The translations under genes and the position numbers were made by a program. Shown one piece after another: positions 56,540 through 64,000 of a stretch of 64,000 nucleotides of DNA; the first letter of the stretch is position 1, and each line of letters begins with the position of its first letter. Source of the DNA: Phallus indusiatus (lineage: Eukaryota; Basidiomycota; Agaricomycetes; Phallales; Phallaceae); NCBI GenBank assembly GCA_027605045.1, contig JAQFWX010000009.1:1054001-1118000 (forward strand). The letters are read 5' to 3'. The notes under the pieces are model-generated. The model was not told the DNA's origin. It made no database searches and saw only the letters and a list, made by a program, of their open reading frames with translations.

Positions 56540-58522
56540 TTCTTCCTCTTCCCGCTCAACGGCTACTGGAGCTTTCTTCGCCTTGGGCTTGGAAGCCTTC
56601 GACGGACCTGCCGCAGCGTTAGAAGTCGACAAGGGCTTCGTTGCTGACTTTTTCAGAAGGGATGGAGTGGAGCGTGGTGGTCCAATCTTGATAGGTCCCT
56701 TTGGAACAGGCTCGACGCTCAAAACTTCCTCCACTTCCTCCACCTCCAACGCATCCCGAAAACTGTTAGTCACGGAGGCTAATTTGGCACCATCGGTTGC
56801 AGACGGCTGAAGCTTTTTTGGAGACTTCGATAGCGATACGGGTGTAGTTGAAGTCTTGACAACAACGGCCGCTTCTGTATTTTGGTTCTGTACTTGGGCG
56901 GTATCCCCGTCTTGTTGTGCCAGACCAGTGTGCCCAACACCTCGATTTCCCAATAGAGCGCCGTAGTTGAACCCAGGTGCGAAATCGACATACTTTTTCA
57001 GCGCAGGCGTGAGGTTACGCCATTCGACAAAGCAATCTTCAAGCCACTTATGATGGACAATTGGGACCGACCATTCTTCAGCCTTGCTCGTCTTGGTGCC
57101 ACTTTTACTGAGATTTATACTGAACGTGAGAACAAAAGCTAATTGTAGAATGAGAGTGACGTACTACGCTGCAATGACAACTGTGTTTTTGCCGGACATT
57201 GTGGGCGTGAAGGTCGCACCCATGAGCTGGATCAGCTTCTTGAGATACTCGCGGGCATTGCCTTGGTAGTTGGTTACCGTAATTTCCTAGCCATTTGGTC
57301 AATAAAAATGACATATTGAAAGAATAAAGACGACTGACGTGGTGTTCAAACCCAGGGATAGGATCAGAGCGGACAGGATAGTGAAGAAGTTGGTCTCGAG
57401 GTCGACTTAAGACGCCAGTCTTCTCGACGTACAAGTACCAAGCCAGCGAACCGATTGTCTTGCCTTTGTCTAAAGCCCGAGAATACGCAGGTCCAGAACG
57501 ATAGCGCGTGATTAGAATATCTGCGCTGTCCACGATCGTTCCTTCATCATCTGGGGATCCTGAAAGAACGAGACCACCATCCGACTTTATTCGTTCCTCC
57601 AGAGCCTTCCGTCGGTCTTCGTTCAGCTCCAAAGAAGCGGACAAGAGAATCCTCCTGCCTTGCCAAATATCACGAGGTTCACGCTCGTTAAAAGAAGGTT
57701 CTCGAGTTAAAACGTGGAATAAGGCCTTCTTATCGAATCCGTCTTTGAGATAGTCCGCGTCTTTCGGGTCAGATAACTGGCCTTTGTACCACGTCGGATC
57801 GTCTTTATGATTAAGAAATGGCGGATCGGGAAACTCGAATAAATTTGTAGGTATACGCAACTGCATCGACCAGCATTGATCGAACCACTGCGGCAGAACG
57901 ATTGCGATACGGGCAGAGTCGCGGAAGTGCATGGCGACTTTGTATTTCTCAGAGTTCGTATTCGTAACGATTAGATGCGTTACGTCTCGTGTAAGTCCTT
58001 CTCTCCACGAACCCCCGCGACTTTCTATGCCAGTGGAGATAACATCTCTGTCACCTTGTGGGAGCTAACCGATATCAGAGATATGGGAGAACGACAAAAG
58101 CAGCGCTACATACATCTGCACATGCAGCCACTACCCCTGAGAAGAATTGGCCTTTGTCTGCGGAAAAAAACTGAGGGCTGAAAAGAAACAGTGTAAAGAA
58201 TATTGAATTAGCAGAAAACAAGTTCACTAACTCTTGTAGGCTTCCCAACTCCATGCTCCGTTCAACCCAGTAAGGCTAAAAGGTGGATCTTTTAGTAATT
58301 GTGCGCGATAAAGGTGATAGGAGTATTCACAGTTACGCAAACAACGTTTCGGGCCAAAGTATCGCATCCTTCGAATTCAATAGTATTGCTGATAATGTGA
58401 GTGGCGTCCCTCAGGCTCGTTTCCACGGCACCATTGAATTGCAATATGCGACTGATTTCGGCTCGAGTGTCTTCTGAAAGAGATTGAGAGACATGATATA
58501 AGATATTTTCAAAAAATGGCAT
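54304..58522 (-). CDS. RTT107: Multi-BRCT genome-stability scaffold, Brc1/Rtt107-type
   Basis: Nuclear scaffold that recognises phosphorylated H2A at damaged forks and recruits SMC5/6 and nuclease partners. About ten exons. Start at 58522: MPFFENILYHVSQSLSED opens BRCT1, ending VVCPYWVERSMELG. BRCT2 runs from FFSGVVAACADLPQG through GLTRDVTHLIV to LPQWFDQCW. BRCT3 has IWQGRRILLSASLELNEDRR. BRCT4 has YLKKLIQLMGATFTP and KAEEWSVPIVHHKWLEDCFV. A long disordered Ser/Lys/Pro-rich linker follows, with a 13-Glu run and many SP/SQ/TD sites. The C-terminal tandem pair has KRIRILTTKIDVPDDVEQ, GECTHLIASGMARTEKFLCA, LGKDWL and LLQGHTFYITPNVK, ending HVLSCLKDEHLWRS ... MRVHAEAD. The six-BRCT order and the RTEKFLCA phosphate-pocket-like segment match Brc1/Rtt107. 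Confidence 0.88.
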
Positions 58523-59490
58523 GAATGTGATTGTGAGAAGTGCAGTCACTTGGCACCAGACGGCCTGGAATCTGGTAGATGCGGCGCTGCTGGAAGGAAG
58601 CTTAGGGCGGAGTTTCCACGATATGTCACGCGATTGCCAGGCTGAAGCCGTTTTGTCTGCTGGCGCATGCACGCATGGACACTTCATTAATCATTATTCA
58701 ACGACAAAGACACATAGGTGCCGTCATCTCATCCACCCAAATCTATAGTTCAGTATTTCACACCTTCGTATGCATAAACCAGCAGAAACATCAACACCAC
58801 ATATTGAATTTTTTGCGAGTGTTTGGCAAGTGCGGAGCTTTCGCGGAAGCAACAAAAAACTGCAACCCTATCTCATGTATGTCGAATCCTTACCAACAAG
58901 TAAAATCAAGCAGCCTAATAATATGATCATTGGGGGGTTTTCTTCATACTCTTTGAGCCGGTGTTGGGGGACAACGAGCAGCTACCCGTTGGAAGAACGC
59001 GATCGAATAGAAGTCAGACCTTCGCAAAGCAATGTCCAATTTACAGCCTCTTATTGTGGGTGTGAACCTCGAAAGTGTTGAGTCAAGTCCTGTGTCCATC
59101 GAGTCTGGGACGAGTTTATGGATCACGTCTTGCCAATGGATCATCGGAATTCTATTATCGAACGAGTATAGGTTTTTTTACGTTCTCTGATCGTCCTCAA
59201 TAATTTTCCTTTTTTACTCTTGAGTGCTAGTGATATATTGTACGCATTAAACAGTGGTACATATATGCTCTTGATGTTGATGACAACACAAGGAAAATAG
59301 TTTGGTTACGATTAGCGTTCCAACAAGATATATGTAAGTGCATGCCTTAAACGAATACTCTGTTGCTTATTACACACCGACACATTTGATGCAATTGTGT
59401 TCACAGCGATCTATACATCCGCACTTTGATCCGTTGGTTTTACAGATGTCTTTGGCCGACTAAACTCGAGCACTTTTTTCGTCCAATTGG
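58523..59490. other. Intergenic region
   Basis: About 970 bp between the DUF6535 stop and the BRCT-gene start, both minus strand. No supported gene. Confidence 0.4.
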
Positions 59491-62400
59491 TTACGGAATG
59501 AGGAGTTTTATGCTAGATGAATATCTTAGTAACAGGGCTCTGAAGAACGCGAGACTTGTGAAACAACGTACGTTAGTCGCACGAACACGCCCTTCAGTAT
59601 CCTTGACCTTGTCTGACGCCGTATTTTCAGCAAGGAGTTGCCCAAACTCAGGCACGGTGCTCTTTAATATCAAAAGAGCTTTGTTTGCGAATTCTTCAGG
59701 GGACCGAACTCTGGGAGGTACGTGTACCAAGTCGTCAGATTGCGCTATTCCATTCATAAGGACAAATAGCTCGTCCAACGTGTGCCTGTCAACCTTTGAT
59801 TCTACAAGCAGGAAATACCTCTTGATATCCCAACCAGAGGACACGATGAGTTTCCATAGTGACTCAAGCACGGAGGGGCTGTAAAGAATGGTGAACAGCC
59901 GGGGATTCCTCGGATTCACGGACTCGAGGAGATTCATTAAGTCTTCATATATTCTCGCTTCCATATGGATATTAATATTCGTCAAGTTATAGAGACATTT
60001 TAAGATGTGCGATACTGCATCCGGATCATCCGAGAGAATTGTGAATAGATGATGGTGGTTCTGGGGCACAAGCAGTAGCGCGAAGAGGGGGGGTGTGACA
60101 CATGAGAGGCTTGGATCGAGATCTCGTGAAAACCATTGATATATGAGAGAGAGGTCGTGACGGTCCGCGAAATTCAAGTGGTTACATAGTGGAATGTTCA
60201 TCCAAGAATATACTTGGCACAGAACCTTCGTTGCACTATTTCTGGTGTCATCCGTCATAACCTCGCACCAAAATGTGTCCACGCAGCAGATCTCTTTGAA
60301 GTAAGTGAAGCAGTACTCGGCATTCTCCGATGTGTGAAGTCGTTCCGAGGTATTCAAGTACCACCAAAAGTCTTCGAACATATACTTCAAGGTGTTTTGT
60401 CTCTGTGCTTTGTCAGTGATGAGTGGATGATCGGAGGTGAGGTTACGATAAATGGTGATAAGGAGGTGATAGCGTGTTTCATAAGATTTGGCTTCCGATG
60501 AATAGTCGGGGTTGCCCAGTTTGAAGTAACGGAACAGGCGTTCAAACTTCCACCATCCCAGTTCTTCGCTATTAAACCGTATTAACCCCGCATTACGTAT
60601 AAGTTGGTGAGTGGGATTGAATTTCCAATAGAATGGACCCTGAGGTCCACAGAGGAGTATACGCACAGCGTCCGTATCGTCAGATGGCGTCCCTTCGAAG
60701 AGATAACACCACATGGTCAGTGGAAGACTAAGATCGTCCCTGATGGCATTAAAGAGAGTTTGTGGCTCTTCATACCTCCAAAGCCCGACGGCCTGAATCT
60801 GAAGATAGCTCTGATACTCCTGTTTTTCTAGTTGACTTTGTAACACATCGGGAATGGACTGGAGTAGTTTCCAAGATGTTACGATACGAGCTGCGAGATC
60901 TAGACACAATCCATAACGCAAATCCACGACATTCGTTTCACTGATTTCCAAAGTACAGCGGAGATTTGTGAGTACATCCTTATCAAATCGTTTGCTGATA
61001 AATGGATGCACAGCTACTGATCGTGCAATAATTCGATGAACACTTTGGTTCGAGGAAGTCCCATGGAGCCAACGGAGTGCATCGATGTCAAGGAATGCTG
61101 CGTTTTTGATAACTTTTTTTATGTTCTCTTCTCTCCACTTTGTGAGTTTTGGCAAGTTGGATCGGAGTCTCTGAGAACCACGGCGCACCACATCAGCTAA
61201 CTTTACAATGAACATGAATCCATGTTGGACGAGGCCCCGGGGGAAGTAAATGAGATGCCCAACAGTACATCGAGATTTTAATTGTATTTTTCTAGAAAGA
61301 GTTTGTAAGCCCCCTTTTAGGACCGTGATGATATTTTGAGAAACTTGTCGCAAACACACCTGAGAAACCCATTGTACTTTATGATTTTCGGCAAGTTTCC
61401 ACCAAATATAGTGGATCGGAGTCTCTGACACCCACGGGACACCGCATTAGCTAACTTTAAAATGAATATTAATCCAGGTTGGACGAAGCTCCGGAAGGTA
61501 TTCCGAGCTTTAAAATGTATTTTCCTCGAAAGAGCTTGAAAGCCCCCATTTAGGATCGTGATGATATTTCGCAAAACTTGTCGCAGAACAAGAAAGATAA
61601 ACCCGGTGTAAATCGTTAACGAAGATGTATACGGACATTCCGCATACCAAATAGGCAGCATCACCGAGATAAGATATAACGTATAGGTGATACTGGTGAT
61701 AATGAGAATCGTCCAGGCAACACGAACGTCCAATGGAAACAGTAATATAATGTTTCCCGCAAGAAACAAGCCAACAGCGAGGTGGAGGAGGATGGGGAGA
61801 ATGTCGATGATCACTGGAACTTTCCACGATTCGAAGCCATTGAGCCGCAACTGTCTCGCTCGAACTCTTTCATTCACCGATCCAGGAATAGAAGATAAGT
61901 AATAATGGAGCCATTGCTTCGCAATGCCAGCAAATAACGCCGTAGTTAATGTAATCGCCAAACTTGCGAACCATAGACCGTTCACCAAAAGTGTGACTGT
62001 TGAAGGTGTAAATGGCGACGTCGGTGTCAGCGTTGAGCTAGGTACCTGGCTTGCTGGTACTCCATTGAGATTGGCGCGTAATAACTGAACTGCTTCAAAC
62101 AGTAGGGATGCAGAAACTTGAGTATTATCTTTCTGCAGACTTTGTGATGCTTGTGAGATAAATGTTGTTATAACGCCAGAGAAGAGACCAGCCTGATATA
62201 TCAAAATAAGCTTTAATAATATGATTACGGATAGATGTTCTGCGTACAAAGACGAGAAGTACATCCACTGTGTCTTTCCACCTCTCTGCCCTCTCATGAT
62301 CAAACGATTCGGCTTCGTCGAGGTATGTCAACCAAATGCGAGAATTTTCGGCAACCTCCTCCCCAGGTCGATCTCGTGGATACTTTTGTTCGTAATCATA

Positions 62401-62974
62401 TTTATTTGTATTTGCTAATGTGTCAAGTCAGGCCGCGTACTGAGATAAACAGGATTAAAATCGTTACACTTACAGTCTGTTTCTTGAGAGAAACCTTTGT
62501 TTAGTCCGAAAAGCTTTTTGCGCCATTCTTTGTTTTGTTGCTCAATATTATGAGAAGGGCCGGAAACTCCTTTGTTAGGTGTCTCTAAAATGTAAATAAC
62601 GTGAGCAACGTTCATATACTGTTATCATGCAACAGAGACTTACCAAGAAAATCGCGGAAAAGGCTTACCAAATTCTCTATTGTTTCATCGGACTGTCGGG
62701 CTGTCGCTGGCACGGCAGCAGGTTGTTGGTCTGTCGCTAGCACGGGAGCAGATTGTTGGCCTGTCGCTGGCACGGGAGTAGGTTGTTTGCCTTCTTCGTT
62801 AGAAGGAGTCTGAACAGGGTTACAGTCCGCGGACGGAGACCTGGCACTCTCAGTAGTCGGCATAGCGTGTCCACCATTGGGTCCTTCAGAGTCATTTCTG
62901 CTGGAGGTTTCGCCGCCTTCGTTTCGCGCTTCGATTTGCATTGTTGTTTCGTTCAAACCAGATTTGTTAGACAT
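59491..62974 (-). CDS. DUF6535 domain membrane protein with internal repeat
   Basis: Large basidiomycete-specific membrane protein of unknown function. Exon 1 (62974 down) is a disordered leader holding three near-identical 10-residue repeats of the PVPATGQQSA type. Short exons follow, ending in RIWLTYLDEAESFDHERAER and WKDTVDVLLVF, which joins AGLFSGVITTFISQASQSLQ, the start of DUF6535. WFASLAITLTTALFAGIAKQ, a WLHYYLSSIPGSVNERVRAR stretch and LPILLHLAVGLFLAGNIILL are the later helices. A 68-nt intron (61292-61359) then joins in frame to a second long exon of about 580 residues with helical, ARM-like composition, ending ...SSIKLLIP. The block RKIHFKARN ... QRLRS recurs just after that intron as RKIQLKSRC ... 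QRLRSNLPK, showing an internal tandem duplication. Confidence 0.82.
61140..61590. repeat. Tandem duplication inside the DUF6535 gene
   Basis: About 61140-61355 and 61381-61590 are imperfect direct copies. Shared strings include gttggatcggagtctctga / agtggatcggagtctctga, cagctaacttta / tagctaacttta, and gaccgtgatgatatttt / gatcgtgatgatattt. The splice donor lies at the upstream copy's end and the acceptor inside the downstream copy. Confidence 0.75.
62700..62793. repeat. Three 30-bp tandem repeats in the DUF6535 leader
   Basis: ggcctgtcgctggcacggga-type units repeat three times in phase, encoding PVPATGQQ-like decapeptides with small substitutions. Confidence 0.8.
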
Positions 62975-64000
62975 TTGTATTTAACTGGTGGGGGGTGATT
63001 GAGATAGACGATTATATGCGTGAAGGGTGTGTTGAAAAGAACCTTCGTAAAACGCGGTTTTTAAGTCGTTTTTCGAAACACTCGACAACTCATTGTGTCT
63101 TTTAACCTCACTGTGAACACAAACATTTATAAAATCGCACGGCAAAAATGTGCTTCGCCACATTAAATTAATAAAGCAGCACGAATAGTGAAGACTAGAC
63201 ACACCAATAAAGTTCCAACTTTGAGTGGTATCTTCTTCGCAAAAAAATGTCAGGGTAATATCTGGTGCTCGGAAAATTTGCTGCTTCTACTTGTCTTCTG
63301 GTTTGAAGCAATCACTAGGTTCGTTGTGGAGTGCATTGTTTCACATGGTTAGCGCACCTTGCCTGACATATACCTTGTTCGTCATGCGGCTGTTTCTTTT
63401 AAAAATGATGATCCTGTGATATCATGTTAGTTTTTCGAAGTAAAGTCCTGTTTCTTTCGCAAGGTAGGATGTAATTAAGGGGTTCTAAATGAAAAAAACG
63501 CCCGATCTAAAACACTTTCACAAAGGTAGTCCGCTGTGCATAAAAAAACGACCTACTGTTACACACACACACACACGCATCTCCAGTGCATTGACATGGC
63601 AGCAACGTTCACCTCTTACATCATGGAGATTTAGGACCTTCAACTTCAGTAACCGGGGCAGGTCCTTCACGTTGGTCATCAAGCCTTCCCTGGGTCATTT
63701 TAAACTTTCGCCACCTTCATCAAGGGGCCTCGACGCTGGGCTGTTTTTTTTTTCGTCCAAGTTAAGTGCTTCCGATATGAAGATTCTATGGTAATTGCGT
63801 GAAATACATACAATGAGATTCCGTGAAGAGATATGGCACCGTGAAATGCGACCAAATTATTGATCAAGATGTCACTGTTAGTAACCCAGTACTCGCTTTT
63901 ACTTCGTGCATAAGGAGGACTCTATACGTAGCATTATGTGAAGATGACTATTCATTGAACGCAATAGCATGAGAGTCTGTCGAAAGGTCTCGAGACCCAT
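62975..64000. other. Window-end intergenic region
   Basis: About 1 kb upstream of the DUF6535 gene. Contains an (AC)n run at about 63561-63576 and T-rich tracts. Frames near 63225-63419 and 63489-63794 have no support. Confidence 0.45.

Noticed and set aside
55647..56810. Several plus-strand frames of 60-87 codons
   Set aside because: They are antisense to the low-complexity linker of the BRCT protein, whose reading frame is strongly supported.

Overview
The window comes from a basidiomycete fungus, most likely an Agaricomycete. Genes are split by many short introns (mostly 47-70 nt, GT-AG with a few GC-AG). The gene content also fits: an AA9 polysaccharide monooxygenase, a DUF6535 protein, an MpaB-type oxygenase, an OPT peptide transporter, and a 5-hmdU-kinase-like helical domain protein of the mushroom DNA-modification families. 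There are no phage, IS, CRISPR or bacterial operon features. I assembled the multi-exon genes by hand from frame, phase and splice signals.

Layout. 1-1646: 3' part of a secreted GH31 alpha-glucosidase (+). 3139-6922: OPT oligopeptide transporter (+). 7831-8573: uncertain secreted protein (-). 10492-10901: small glycine-rich, probably stress-regulated gene (+). 11208-13891: MFS drug:H+ antiporter (-). 15489-17219: 5-hmdU kinase helical domain fused to SUMO-interaction-like motifs and a chromodomain (-). 18101-20538: mitochondrial DEAD-box helicase (-), divergent from LSM6 (+, 20688-21125). 21694-29501: a gene-poor stretch with three paralogous Cys/His-rich mini-proteins (-) and a secreted peptide gene built almost entirely from symmetric micro-exons (+, 27357-28009). 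31708-32370: zinc-finger-like protein (-). 34000-34493: recombination mediator Swi5 (-). 34841-35906: AA9 LPMO (-). 38553-39182: small secreted Cys-rich protein (+). 40031-40829: MARVEL-like membrane protein (-). 41476-42729: membrane-anchored SH3 protein (-). 43701-45540: MpaB/rubber-oxygenase-like protein (-). 46399-53976: three DJ-1/PfpI paralogues (+) interrupted by a secreted helical protein (+, 50247-51170). 54304-58522: Brc1/Rtt107-type multi-BRCT genome-stability protein (-). 59491-62974: DUF6535 membrane protein (-).

Conserved housekeeping genes (LSM6, the helicase, SWI5, the BRCT protein) are mixed with lineage-specific secreted and Cys-rich genes. The most notable items are the chromodomain DNA-modification protein, the micro-exon secreted gene, and the Cys/His trio, whose members share TATA position, a 5'UTR intron and cysteine spacing. 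I see no convincing biosynthetic cluster.
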